DNA of 39,519 nt, taken from contig JAQUSR010000004.1 in NCBI GenBank assembly GCA_028710155.1, positions 1 through 39,519 of the forward strand, given 5' to 3'. A program made the position numbers and the translations under genes. The notes under the pieces were generated by a model, which had not been told where the DNA came from, did not search any database, and worked only from the letters and a program-made list of their open reading frames with translations. The DNA comes from Bacteroidales bacterium (GTDB taxonomy: Bacteria; Bacteroidota; Bacteroidia; Bacteroidales; WRLA01). This document shows positions 9,001 through 17,535 of this stretch, piece by piece; the first letter of the stretch is position 1, and each line of letters starts with the position of its first letter.

Positions 9001-10751
9001 TTTTTTTGTGGTATTTTTAATTTTTGATTTACTGTCAACTGATCACTTGTCAGATTATTGGCGTTTTTGATCTCTTCTACTGAAATATTTTTGTAGTTAT
9101 TGGCGATGTTCCATAAGTTGTCGCCCTCTTTGACAGTGTAGGTGGAAAAATTGTTCTGAGAAGAAGTTGGAGAAGTGGTTGTCGCTGATGCTTTTTTGAC
9201 TCTCAACTTTTGTCCAATAGAAATTTTTGTAGAAGAAAGATGATTCCATGTTTTAATTTCATCTACCGAACAATGATATTTTTGTGAAATAGCACCTAAG
9301 GTTTCTCCTTTTTTGACATAATGAAATTCGGAGGTTGAAGGTGTCGATTTTTGGGAAGCGACTGAACCACCACCGATTGGAAATATTACCAACTTCTGCC
9401 CGATTTGTAAATGCGTTGATTTCAATTTGTTCCACGATTTTAGTTGAGTAACAGAACAGCGATATTTTTGAGCAATGTGGCTAAGCGTTTCACCTTTTTT
9501 GACGGTATGCAAGGTTTGATGTTCCACTTTTTTGATTTCAGCCAAAAGATGTTCGCGTTCTAATCCTTCTTTTGTTTTATAGAAATAAATGGAATCTTCG
9601 TTAGCAATAAACAATCGAATATATTCGCGAGGCAAAGTGAGCGACATCAGGTTCTCTTCCGAAGCGGGAATAATGCCTTTTTTGTACACGGGATTAAGAA
9701 ATTCAATCATATCCAAAGGGGCACCGATTACTTCTGAAATTTGATCAAAAGATAAAACATTGCTAATGGTAATAGTATCAATTTGATAGTTGAAAATTCC
9801 GGGTGTTGTCGGATAGATATTGTGTTCGGTAGCATAATTCATCATATATGTAACAGCCATAAAAGCAGGCACATAACCACGGGTTTCTTTAGGAAGATAA
9901 GGCCATAATAACCAGAAACTTCGTTTTCCGCCGGAGCGTTGAATTGCTTTGTTGACGTTTCCTGCACCGCAATTATAGGCTGCTAATGCCAAACTCCAAT
10001 TATCGTAAATTTGATGTAAATCTTTTAAATGACGACATGCGGCATCAGTTGATTTTAGCGGATCACAACGGTCTTCGGTAATGCTGGTAACTTGCAAGCC
10101 GTACAATTTTCCGGTATTGTACATAAATTGCCATAAACCGCGAGCACCGGCACGAGAAGTAGCTTTGGGGTTGAGTGCCGATTCAACAATAGCCAAATAT
10201 TTGAGTTCTAATGGCATCTCATATTTATCCAATGTCTCTTCTATCATCGGAAAATAGATTTCGGCTAATCCTAACATTTTGGAAGTCAGTTTTTTCCATC
10301 GAGAGTATGAGTCGATGTAGCTTTTGACTTGTGCATTATAAATAATTTCGATGGGAGAATAAAGGTTGAGTTGCTTAAAGCGTTCTATGAAAACTGAATC
10401 GGGAAAAACGGGAATAGAATCTGCTGCATAACCATAAATATTCAGTTCATTGATGTTGTCGGTAAATGTTGAGTTGTCCAAATATTTTTGAGTGGCTAAA
10501 CTATCTAATTGGGCATAAATCGGATCATAACTTTTGTTTAGCGTAATATGATCGGTATGAAATTCTTTCGCATCCGGAATTATAGGATCTTCATTTTCAA
10601 CAATAATGTCGATAGAATCGGTTTTGTTGAGTGAACTTGTTGTATCATTGGTGAAGGTTTCTTTGTCTGTGGAAAATGTAGAATTGTCTTGAGCTAAGGC
10701 TAAATGAATGGACAATCCCAACATTATATATAAGAAAAGTTTCAACTTCAT
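8997..10751 (-). CDS. mltD: MltD-like membrane-bound lytic transglycosylase with three LysM domains
   Basis: Cleaves the glycan strand of peptidoglycan, leaving 1,6-anhydro-MurNAc ends, in the periplasm. The 584 residues start with a signal peptide (1-20, ending in ALAQ). A low-complexity linker follows, then the SLT domain (about 155-310): catalytic Glu190 in IVESALNP, then SRAGARGLWQFM and ALAAYNCGAGNV. Three LysM repeats at about 415-457, 477-519 and 537-580 bind the wall. There is no lipobox cysteine, unlike E. coli MltD. It begins 6 nt after the S24 repressor gene, so the two form an operon. The anhydro-sugar product is the substrate of anmK, encoded about 6 kb away. Confidence 0.93.
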   Translation of the reverse strand: MKLKLFLYIMLGLSIHLALAQDNSTFSTDKETFTNDTTSSLNKTDSIDIIVENEDPIIPDAKEFHTDHITLNKSYDPIYAQLDSLATQKYLDNSTFTDNINELNIYGYAADSIPVFPDSVFIERFKQLNLYSPIEIIYNAQVKSYIDSYSRWKKLTSKMLGLAEIYFPMIEETLDKYEMPLELKYLAIVESALNPKATSRAGARGLWQFMYNTGKLYGLQVTSITEDRCDPLKSTDAACRHLKDLHQIYDNWSLALAAYNCGAGNVNKAIQRSGGKRSFWLLWPYLPKETRGYVPAFMAVTYMMNYATEHNIYPTTPGIFNYQIDTITISNVLSFDQISEVIGAPLDMIEFLNPVYKKGIIPASEENLMSLTLPREYIRLFIANEDSIYFYKTKEGLEREHLLAEIKKVEHQTLHTVKKGETLSHIAQKYRCSVTQLKSWNKLKSTHLQIGQKLVIFPIGGGSVASQKSTPSTSEFHYVKKGETLGAISQKYHCSVDEIKTWNHLSSTKISIGQKLRVKKASATTTSPTSSQNNFSTYTVKEGDNLWNIANNYKNISVEEIKNANNLTSDQLTVNQKLKIPQKN

Positions 10752-10757
10752 TTGTTT

Positions 10758-11561
10758 TTAATTGCTACTTAATTTATTATTAATGTTTTTAACCTCTTCT
10801 TTCAGTTCGGAAATACTATCCAATAATTCGTTTTCAGTAGGTCGAACTTCGGGCAATTGCGGACTGATATAATTAACAAACTTCCAAACTTCACGTAAGT
10901 CTTTTACCGATATAACATAAGGTTTAAACATCGGATTAAGTGAATGCAGTGTTAACGTTCCGTTCTCTTGAATATTGTTTTCTGCAACCTTAAAAACAAT
11001 GCCATCATCATACGTGAGAAATATGTAGGCGTGTTTGTCGCGAATCGTTTCCCAACTTTGGACAAATTCTCCGGTAACATAGGCTCCGTCAGGAATGGGT
11101 AGCATTGAATCGCCACAGATTTGAAAAGTTCGATATTTTTTTTCGCGTGATAGAAAAGGTAATTGAAAAGCGGGTAAAACGCTGATATATTCCGGATCAG
11201 CATAACCGGTCCGATATCCGGCTTTTGCTTTTTCGGTAACTAATTCAATGTTTTCACAATTATCGCTATCTACTGTCGATACTAAAACTCGCAAATTGCT
11301 TCCGTTGATAAAAACATCGGTTCCGTTTTCTAACATTTGCATTTCTCGATTGGTGAGTTTTGAAAAATCAATGCGAAAAAGTGTATCGATGGCAATTTTG
11401 TAAAAATTTGAAAAATCTAATAATGTGTCGGCTGTGGGAAATGATATATTGTTTTCGTAACCACTATATGTGGGGCGTTTTAGGTTTAAAATGACAGCCA
11501 TTTCATCCTGTGTTTTGCCGATTCGTTTTCTTAAAATTTTAATGTTTGATGAAAAATACAT
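10758..11561 (-). CDS. XRE-S24 (LexA/CI-like) transcriptional repressor
   Basis: This 267-residue protein has an N-terminal lambda-repressor-type helix-turn-helix (about 5-62; GKTQDEMAVILNLKRPTYSGYE) and a C-terminal S24 peptidase fold. All self-cleavage elements are visible: an Ala114-Gly115 bond in EKAKAGYR, the nucleophile Ser152 in CGDSMLP, and the general base Lys191 in GIVFKV. This predicts RecA-stimulated or stress-stimulated autoproteolysis, as in LexA or CI. The C-terminal 30 residues form a short coiled coil. The ATG at 11561 is chosen over an upstream in-frame start at 11672 because a -7 element lies between them at 11580-11587. It is the first gene of an operon with mltD. A chromosomal regulator is favoured over a prophage repressor because no phage genes are nearby. 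Confidence 0.85.
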   Translation of the reverse strand: MYFSSNIKILRKRIGKTQDEMAVILNLKRPTYSGYENNISFPTADTLLDFSNFYKIAIDTLFRIDFSKLTNREMQMLENGTDVFINGSNLRVLVSTVDSDNCENIELVTEKAKAGYRTGYADPEYISVLPAFQLPFLSREKKYRTFQICGDSMLPIPDGAYVTGEFVQSWETIRDKHAYIFLTYDDGIVFKVAENNIQENGTLTLHSLNPMFKPYVISVKDLREVWKFVNYISPQLPEVRPTENELLDSISELKEEVKNINNKLSSN

Positions 11562-11579
11562 AGTCCTATAATTTTGCGG

Positions 11580-11587
11580 CAAAGTTA
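11580..11587 (-). promoter_or_regulatory. -7 element for the S24 repressor-mltD operon
   Basis: Read on the minus strand this is TAACTTTG, 18 nt upstream of the ATG at 11561. No clear -33 is seen. Its position fixes the downstream start codon. Confidence 0.55.
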
Positions 11588-11667
11588 ATAAAGTTGTAAA
11601 TATAATCTCACTTTTGCTAAAAAAATAATCAAAATAATTAAAAGTGTTGGTTATTAATTGTTTATAA

Positions 11668-11699
11668 ATCACAAAACCTCATTTAAGAGGTTTTGTGAT
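11668..11699 (-). terminator. 13-bp perfect hairpin, probable terminator of the sugar kinase gene
   Basis: The arms ATCACAAAACCTC (11668-11680) and GAGGTTTTGTGAT (11687-11699) are perfectly complementary around a 6-nt loop. It lies 75 nt after the kinase stop and about 80 nt upstream of the S24 repressor promoter. The minus-strand tail is AT-rich (TTATAAACAATTAATAA) rather than a run of T. Termination is therefore likely but not certain; an operator is the alternative. Confidence 0.5.
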
Positions 11700-11774
11700 G
11701 AAAGATGTCTATGACAAACATCGTATTTTTTTCGAAACTATTGGCTGTTTTGCAATGATTGTTGTTTTGAAAAA

Positions 11775-12611
11775 TTATAGGTGATATTGTATTAATCCGT
11801 CCATTGGTTTTTGAATGATGTTGCCAATCATCAAATTCAATTTTTTTGCTTCATCTCGGGTAAAATCTTCAAATACTTGAGCAATAGATCCTGTGCAATT
11901 GATGGGCAGTTGATGCGCCAATTGATATTTGCAAACATTTTCTTCAAAAAATTCTCGGATAGATTGACGAACAATGTTTTCTATGAATGGATCGTCAATG
12001 TTTTTACCGACAAAGAGGCTTGTTTGTGAAAATAGTAGCTGTGGTTCATTATCTTTATAAATGCGCGTTAAAATATTTTCAAATTCAAAACCGGTAGTTT
12101 CCGTAAATTTCTCTGCCAAATGTTTCGGACATTCCGATTTTAAAAATGCTTCAATAAACAATTTTCCAATATGTGTGCCGCTGCCTTTATCGCCAAACAT
12201 CCAACCTACAGATTCAACATTTTCGATGACCGATTTTCCATCGTAATAACAAGAGTTTGAACCTGTTCCCATGATGCATGCTATACCTGCGTTATGTCCG
12301 CAAAGTCCTCGAGCAGCTCCTAATAAATCGTGTTCAACAAAAATTTCGGCATTGGGAAAACATTCAAACAAAACTTCTTTGACGGTTGTATTGTTTGCTT
12401 TAGTCGAGCATCCCGATCCATAAAAATATATTTCATGCACACTTTCGGCATCAATAAGAGGTAATAGCGTTACCGTGATGCCGCTTTGTAATACCGATTT
12501 TGGAAAATAATTCGGATTATATCCTCGTGTAACACAATGATTGACTTGTTGTTTCTCTTTTAAAACGACCCATTCAGTTTTGGTGGAGCCGCTGTCTGCA
12601 ATTAATTTCAT
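11775..12611 (-). CDS. BadF/BadG-type N-acetylglucosamine kinase family protein
   Basis: This 278-residue ASKHA-fold ATPase has the phosphate-1 motif DSGSTKTEW at residues 6-14, phosphate-2 motif GTGSNS near residue 116, and GWMFGDKGSGTHIG near 135-148. The fold and length fit bacterial GlcNAc/MurNAc kinases (NagK/MurK-like), which phosphorylate amino sugars released from cell wall or chitin. Exact substrate cannot be read from the sequence. It follows the transporter and MetS-like subunit genes on the same strand with a 56-nt gap, and a hairpin follows it. With mltD and anmK nearby, a role in wall-sugar recycling is plausible. Confidence 0.8.
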   Translation of the reverse strand: MKLIADSGSTKTEWVVLKEKQQVNHCVTRGYNPNYFPKSVLQSGITVTLLPLIDAESVHEIYFYGSGCSTKANNTTVKEVLFECFPNAEIFVEHDLLGAARGLCGHNAGIACIMGTGSNSCYYDGKSVIENVESVGWMFGDKGSGTHIGKLFIEAFLKSECPKHLAEKFTETTGFEFENILTRIYKDNEPQLLFSQTSLFVGKNIDDPFIENIVRQSIREFFEENVCKYQLAHQLPINCTGSIAQVFEDFTRDEAKKLNLMIGNIIQKPMDGLIQYHL

Positions 12612-12667
12612 TATTCAGTTTTTTTGTTATGTAAAATGATAAATTAGATTTTTGTTATAAATGGAGG

Positions 12668-12784
12668 CTAATCATCTTCTTTTTGATTAGGCTTTGAGTG
12701 CATCATTTTCCAAAAAAAAATGATGGTTATCGTTGTTATGGAAATTTGTGTGGTGAGCATTATGATGAGTGCAGAAGTATTCAT
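12668..12784 (-). CDS. metS: MetS-like small subunit of the NSS transporter
   Basis: This 38-residue gene starts at an ATG at 12784 and stops at a TAG at 12668. It encodes MNTSALIIML, a Thr/Ile-rich hydrophobic segment, FFWKMMHSK and a charged tail ending KEDD. That is the pattern of the MetS / methionine-and-alanine importer small-subunit family: a very short single-span protein beginning M-(S/N)-T-S-A. Such genes sit directly after the large SNF subunit, as here (25 nt after its stop). In Corynebacterium MetP-MetS the small subunit is needed for transport. The match in length, opening residues and position makes this a real gene despite its size. Confidence 0.75.
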   Translation of the reverse strand: MNTSALIIMLTTQISITTITIIFFWKMMHSKPNQKEDD

Positions 12785-12809
12785 GTTTAAAAATTTTTAA
12801 ATGAATGGT

Positions 12810-14636
12810 CTATTTTAAGTTATTGGTGATATGATTATCAATAAATCCTCTTTTTTGCCGGTTTTTATAGCCGATATACACAAATATATTAATAGAGATG
12901 AGTAGCAACAATAACAGCAATCGTGTGATATCAATATAAAATGAGGAGTTGATGATTTTTCCTGTATAGAGAATATCTCCGGTTTTAACGGAGGCACCTA
13001 ACTTGACAGCTAAAGAATGGGGTGTATCAAATGAATATGTTTTTCCTGAAATTTCGACATAATGATGCTGGTTTTTTTCATAAATGGCATCTACAATTCC
13101 GTCATTCTCAGCGTAAAAGTTATCAGCAAACCAATTAGCATTGGGACCTTGTGGACGTTCTGTCAATTCTGCGATGATGCTGGTTGGGTCTAATTCCCAT
13201 CCTTTGAAACTAATTTGTGACCAATCGTCGTTTTTCGGCTTGACAAGAGAGGATAAAAAAATGATAATCAGCATTGTTGGAGTGATGTATTTGAGTATAA
13301 ATTTGAAAAACTTTGGTAGTTGCAAATCAGCTCCTTGGTGAATCATTTTCCAACCTTTTTCAACGCCAATGACCCAAGAAAACAAGATCGTTTCCATCAT
13401 GGCAAAAATGACCAACGCAATGGTTCCTCCCCAATAGTCGTATTCATCAAAAACACCTTTCGAGAAGAAGAAAATTGTAGGCAATCCGATCAAAAATATG
13501 ATGACTCCAAATGCTATGGATGAGCGTTTTCTGTTCCAATTAAATCCGTCTTTCATAAAAGCAACGATGGGTGAGCCCATGGCTAAGGATGAGGTGATTG
13601 CCGAGAAAAATAGCAATCCAAAAAAAGCAATTCCGGCAATGGCACCCATCAAATCTCCCCAATTTTGAAAGAGAAAGGGGAGAGAACGAAAGCCTAACCC
13701 AAAGCCACCCGTTTGAGTTAACTCTACCACACGGTCTATGCCGAAATAACCTATTGAAATGGGAATAATGACAGAACTACCAATGATGATTTCACAAAAT
13801 TCGTTGGTGAATCCGGTCGTCATGGCATTTAAAGAAATATCGTCATTTTTTTTCAGATAAGAGGCAAAACATTGGATGCAACCTAATCCTAACGAAAGAG
13901 TAAAAAATATTTGACCGGCAGCAGCCAACCATACTTTGGGATTGGCTAACGAATCCATATTAGGAGTCCACATGAAATTAAATCCGACTAATCCATCATA
14001 TTTTGCTCCATCAACGTTTGCTTTAATGGTAAAGGCTTTAACAGCTAAAAATAAGCCGAAAATCACCAATAAAGGCATACAAATTTTGGCGATTTTTTCA
14101 ATGCCGTTTTGTAATCCACGACTCAATATAGTGATATTCAGCACTAAACAAAGTATATAGAACAGAATGGATTCGTAAGGAATACCTGTAGTAGAAACAG
14201 TTACATCTAAATAATTATCAAAGAATTGAGATACTTGAATTTCGTTCATTCCTCTGAAAGTACCTATAATAGAATGATAAACATACGACATCGTCCAACT
14301 TTCAATGTAACAATAGTAGGAAGCAATGATCAGGTTGGAAAAAATGCCCAACCCTCCGATAAATTTCCAAATACGGCGTTTGTTCAAACTTTGCAGAATA
14401 TATGGTGTTGAATGACAACGATAAATTCCTCCATAACGTCCTGTTGACCATTCAATCATCATCAAAGGAATCCCTAATACAATGAAAGAGATCAAATAGG
14501 GAATAATGAATGCGCCGCCACCATTTTGAACGGCTTGGATAGGAAAGCGTAAAAAATTCCCCAATCCGACAGCATTACCGGCCATGGCTAAAACTAACCC
14601 TAAACGAGAACCCCAAATTTCTTTAGGTTGTGCCAT
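12810..14636 (-). CDS. Sodium-dependent NSS/SNF-family transporter (MetP-like)
   Basis: This 608-residue inner-membrane sodium symporter opens with the family signature WGSRLGLVLAMAGNAVGLGN, which forms part of the sodium and substrate site in LeuT-like proteins, followed by FLRFPIQAVQNGGGAF. About twelve hydrophobic segments are visible. The substrate is probably an amino acid; the MetS-like partner suggests methionine/alanine-type uptake. About 100 polar residues (467-569) are inserted between the last two membrane spans, an unusual soluble domain with a lipoyl-like V-K-x-G-D-x-L pattern. The start at 14636 is chosen because a complete promoter lies at 14661-14690, excluding the in-frame start at 14690. 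Confidence 0.9.
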   Translation of the reverse strand: MAQPKEIWGSRLGLVLAMAGNAVGLGNFLRFPIQAVQNGGGAFIIPYLISFIVLGIPLMMIEWSTGRYGGIYRCHSTPYILQSLNKRRIWKFIGGLGIFSNLIIASYYCYIESWTMSYVYHSIIGTFRGMNEIQVSQFFDNYLDVTVSTTGIPYESILFYILCLVLNITILSRGLQNGIEKIAKICMPLLVIFGLFLAVKAFTIKANVDGAKYDGLVGFNFMWTPNMDSLANPKVWLAAAGQIFFTLSLGLGCIQCFASYLKKNDDISLNAMTTGFTNEFCEIIIGSSVIIPISIGYFGIDRVVELTQTGGFGLGFRSLPFLFQNWGDLMGAIAGIAFFGLLFFSAITSSLAMGSPIVAFMKDGFNWNRKRSSIAFGVIIFLIGLPTIFFFSKGVFDEYDYWGGTIALVIFAMMETILFSWVIGVEKGWKMIHQGADLQLPKFFKFILKYITPTMLIIIFLSSLVKPKNDDWSQISFKGWELDPTSIIAELTERPQGPNANWFADNFYAENDGIVDAIYEKNQHHYVEISGKTYSFDTPHSLAVKLGASVKTGDILYTGKIINSSFYIDITRLLLLLLLISINIFVYIGYKNRQKRGFIDNHITNNLK

Positions 14637-14660
14637 AAAAGTGATTTTGAAAAAGTGATA

Positions 14661-14690
14661 CAAAGGTAGATAATTTTGAAATTTAATCAA
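14661..14690 (-). promoter_or_regulatory. Promoter for the NSS transporter operon
   Basis: On the minus strand, TTG (14690-14688) and TACCTTTG (14668-14661) are separated by exactly 19 nt, a full consensus match. It lies 24 nt upstream of the ATG. Confidence 0.8.
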
Positions 14691-14756
14691 TGAAAAAATC
14701 TTTTTTTGCTGTATGAAGTGGTTTTTTTATAAAAGTGGCCATGTTGTACAAAAAAG

Positions 14757-14764
14757 TACCTTTG
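14757..14764 (+). promoter_or_regulatory. -7 element for menG-menA
   Basis: TACCTTTG lies 40 nt upstream of the menG ATG, divergent from the NSS transporter promoter about 70 bp away. No TTG is found at the usual distance. Confidence 0.6.
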
Positions 14765-14804
14765 CATACAATTTTTATGAATATTGTTTTTTTTAAAGTT
14801 TAGT

Positions 14805-15545
14805 ATGCAAATTACTGATGTGAAGATGGATATTGCTCATCTATTTGATCGTATAGCACCGCATTATGATTTTTTAAATCATTTTTTGTCGTTTGGAATT
14901 GATAAATATTGGAGAAAAAAGGCAATACGTCAGCTGTCGCCGTTGAAGTCGTGCTATCTTTTAGATGTGGCTTGCGGTACCGGAGATTTGGCTTTTGAGG
15001 CGATCAAACAAGGTGCTAAACAGGTAAAAGGTATTGATATTTCCGAGGAAATGTTAAAAATAGCCGTCAAAAAAAACAATCAAAAATTTCATTACGATAA
15101 TCTTTCTTTCCAACAAGGAAGTAGTCACGAAATTCCCTTTCCTAACGAATCGTTTGATGCTGTTACAGTCGCTTTTGGGGTTCGTAATTTTGCGCATTTA
15201 GAAATAGGTTTACATGAAATTTTTCGGGTTTTAAAAGATAATGCCACACTATTAATTTTAGAATTTTCGATGCCGGAAAACCGGTTAATGGCTTGTTGTT
15301 ATAAAATTTATTTTCATCGATTTTTACCTATTTTGGGTGGCTGCATTTCCGGAGATAAAAAGGCTTATCAGTATCTTCCTCATTCTGTTATGGAATTTCC
15401 TCAAGGAAATGATTTTTTGAAAATTCTTTCTAAAATAGGCTTTTCTTCATTTCGAAAAATAAAATTGAGTTGCGGAATTGCTCATATTTATATTGCAAAA
15501 AAACAAGTTAACCATCAAGTTGAAAACATTAAAAACGAACAATGA
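14805..15545 (+). CDS. menG: Demethylmenaquinone methyltransferase MenG/UbiE
   Basis: SAM-dependent C-methylation of demethylmenaquinone, the last step of menaquinone synthesis. The protein has 246 residues. Seen: the N-terminal FDRIAPHYDFLNHFLSFG signature; SAM-binding motif I LLDVACGTGDLAFEA; DAVTVAFGVRNF; and LEFSMP. The ATG at 14805 is chosen over the TTG at 14784. The TGA overlaps the menA ATG by 4 nt, so the two are translationally coupled. Respiratory quinone in this organism is therefore menaquinone. Confidence 0.95.
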   Translation: MQITDVKMDIAHLFDRIAPHYDFLNHFLSFGIDKYWRKKAIRQLSPLKSCYLLDVACGTGDLAFEAIKQGAKQVKGIDISEEMLKIAVKKNNQKFHYDNLSFQQGSSHEIPFPNESFDAVTVAFGVRNFAHLEIGLHEIFRVLKDNATLLILEFSMPENRLMACCYKIYFHRFLPILGGCISGDKKAYQYLPHSVMEFPQGNDFLKILSKIGFSSFRKIKLSCGIAHIYIAKKQVNHQVENIKNEQ

Positions 15546-16438
15546 AAATCAATGCGTATTTAGATAGTTTGCGTTTGCGAACACTTTTTCTTTCCGCTTC
15601 TGGAATTATTTTGGGAAGTGGAATTGCTGCTTCTCAAGGCATGTTTGATGTAAAAATATTTATTTTTGCTTTATTGACTGCTGTTTCATTACAAATTCTT
15701 TCCAATTTGGCCAATGAGTTGGGCGATTATCAAAAAGGAACCGATAATCAACAAAGAACAGGTCCTATTCGGAGCATTCAACAAGGAGAAATGTCTGTTC
15801 ATCAATTAGAAACGATGATGTTTCAATGGATGGTAATATCGATGATTTCAGGATTATTATTGGTCTTTTTTGCTTTTGATTCGTTATTAAATCCTATTGC
15901 TGTTTTTATGTTAGGCATTGGTGCTTTTTCAATTGTGGCTGCAATTTTTTATACTATTGGCAAGCGAGCGTATGGCTATCATGGTTTTGGCGATATTTTT
16001 GTATGGCTTTTTTTTGGCATCGTCAGTGTGATGGGTGGCTTTTTTTTGCAAACTAAAATGTTGGATTTTTATCTGCTTTTGCCCGCTTCTGCTATTGGTT
16101 TTTTAGCAACTTCTGTTTTGAATCTCAATAATATTCGCGATATTGAAAATGATCGAAAATATAAGAAAAATACAGTTTGTGTGCGTATAGGTGAAAAAAA
16201 AGGAAAAATATATCATTTTTCTTTAATCGTTTTGGCATTGATTACCTTAATATTATATACAGCCTTAACGTATGATCATTGGTACAATTTTTTCTATTTG
16301 TTGACGCTTCCACTTTTTGGTTTTCATGTGGCAAAAGTCAAAAAATATTCCGGACGAGCATTGGATCGTCAATTTCCGGTGTTAGTATTAAGTATTTTTT
16401 TATTAACACTTCTCATCGTTGCAGGCATAATGTGGTAA
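15542..16438 (+). CDS. menA: 1,4-dihydroxy-2-naphthoate polyprenyltransferase MenA
   Basis: Attaches the polyprenyl tail to dihydroxynaphthoate at the inner membrane, giving demethylmenaquinone, the substrate of MenG encoded just upstream. The 298 residues form about eight or nine membrane spans. Two acidic prenyl-diphosphate/Mg binding motifs of the UbiA superfamily are seen: NLANELGDYQKGTD (about 56-69) and NLNNIRDIENDRK (about 194-206). It overlaps menG by 4 nt, and its stop lies 3 nt from the stop of the convergent anmK. Confidence 0.93.
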   Translation: MKINAYLDSLRLRTLFLSASGIILGSGIAASQGMFDVKIFIFALLTAVSLQILSNLANELGDYQKGTDNQQRTGPIRSIQQGEMSVHQLETMMFQWMVISMISGLLLVFFAFDSLLNPIAVFMLGIGAFSIVAAIFYTIGKRAYGYHGFGDIFVWLFFGIVSVMGGFFLQTKMLDFYLLLPASAIGFLATSVLNLNNIRDIENDRKYKKNTVCVRIGEKKGKIYHFSLIVLALITLILYTALTYDHWYNFFYLLTLPLFGFHVAKVKKYSGRALDRQFPVLVLSIFLLTLLIVAGIMW

Positions 16439-16441
16439 AAA

Positions 16442-17530
16442 TCAAATTTCTGCAATGCTACCTGCCGAACAATTGCATGTTGCTCCGGTAACGCTGGATA
16501 AGCAATTTTTTTGATGATTAATTTTCAAAAAAGCCATGAAAGCAAAAATAATGGCTTCTTTATAATCAATAATGGAATAATCAGGAATCACCACTTCCCA
16601 AGATGCTTTATCTTGAATTAGTTGCATTAAAAAACGATTTTTGACACCGCCTCCGGTAAACAATACTTTTCCGTTTTTGAAAGGAATATCTCGAATGATT
16701 TGTTGGGCAATATATTCATATAAAGTGCGTAACAAATCCGGAATTTGATTTTCGGAATTTAGAAATATCGGGAAAAAATTAGTTTCAACCCATTCTCGTC
16801 CCAAAGATTTTGGCGGTGGCGTTTGGTGATAGGGCAGAAGTAGAAATTTTTCCAACAAATGAGGGAGGACGACTCCTTGTTTTCCCAATAAACCATCTTT
16901 ATCAAAGGGTTGCAACGTTTTTTGTGCCAAAAAATTGGCCACAAAATTAACCGGACAAATATCAAAAGCTACCCGAGATCCATTTTGTTCGTAACTGACG
17001 TTGGAAAAGCCACCCATATTGACACAAGCTTGATAATCACCAAAAAGCGATTGGTCGCCAATGGGAACCAAAGGTGCTCCTTGTCCGTCCAAGGCAACAT
17101 CTAACGAACGAAAATCAAAAATTACAGGAAGACCGCATTCTGCCGCAATGGATGGTCCGTGTCCCATTTGAAAAGTGAATTTTTCGTGAGGAACATGAAA
17201 AACAGTATGTCCGTGTGAAGCAACGTAATCGGGTTTGATATGCGTCTTCTTGATCAATGAGTTTATCGCTTTTCCTAAATAATGACCATAAATTCTATCG
17301 GCTTTGATTAATTCTAATCCTGATAGCAATGGTGCTTGTTGCAACATTTTTTTTATGGTAGAGTCGTATTCTAACGTTTCGGCGTACAGTAATTGAAAAG
17401 AATAATTAGCATCTTTTTTGGTGAAAGTACAAAAAGCCATATCCAAACCATCTAATGAAGTTCCGGACATTAATCCCAAAAAAATGGGTAAACGATTCTC
17501 TTGAATATTTTGTAATGAAACCATCTTCAA
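16442..17530 (-). CDS. anmK: Anhydro-N-acetylmuramic acid kinase AnmK
   Basis: Opens and phosphorylates 1,6-anhydro-MurNAc to MurNAc-6-phosphate in peptidoglycan recycling. The 362-residue length is usual. ASKHA motifs are visible: LGLMSGTSLDGLD (phosphate-1), ASHGHTVFH, FDFRSLDVALDGQGAPLVP, MGGFSN and LFTGGGVKN. The usual GGQGAP reads DGQGAP here, a tolerated-looking change near the active-site loop. It lies 5 nt after murF, so the two form an operon. The anhydro-sugar it uses is produced by lytic transglycosylases such as the MltD-like enzyme at 8997-10751. Confidence 0.95.
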   Translation of the reverse strand: MKMVSLQNIQENRLPIFLGLMSGTSLDGLDMAFCTFTKKDANYSFQLLYAETLEYDSTIKKMLQQAPLLSGLELIKADRIYGHYLGKAINSLIKKTHIKPDYVASHGHTVFHVPHEKFTFQMGHGPSIAAECGLPVIFDFRSLDVALDGQGAPLVPIGDQSLFGDYQACVNMGGFSNVSYEQNGSRVAFDICPVNFVANFLAQKTLQPFDKDGLLGKQGVVLPHLLEKFLLLPYHQTPPPKSLGREWVETNFFPIFLNSENQIPDLLRTLYEYIAQQIIRDIPFKNGKVLFTGGGVKNRFLMQLIQDKASWEVVIPDYSIIDYKEAIIFAFMAFLKINHQKNCLSSVTGATCNCSAGSIAEI

Positions 17531-17535
17531 GCAGT

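Noticed and set aside
10952-11203. 83-codon minus-strand frame inside the S24 repressor gene
   Set aside because: It is an out-of-frame reading of a gene whose helix-turn-helix and S24 catalytic motifs are all in the other frame.
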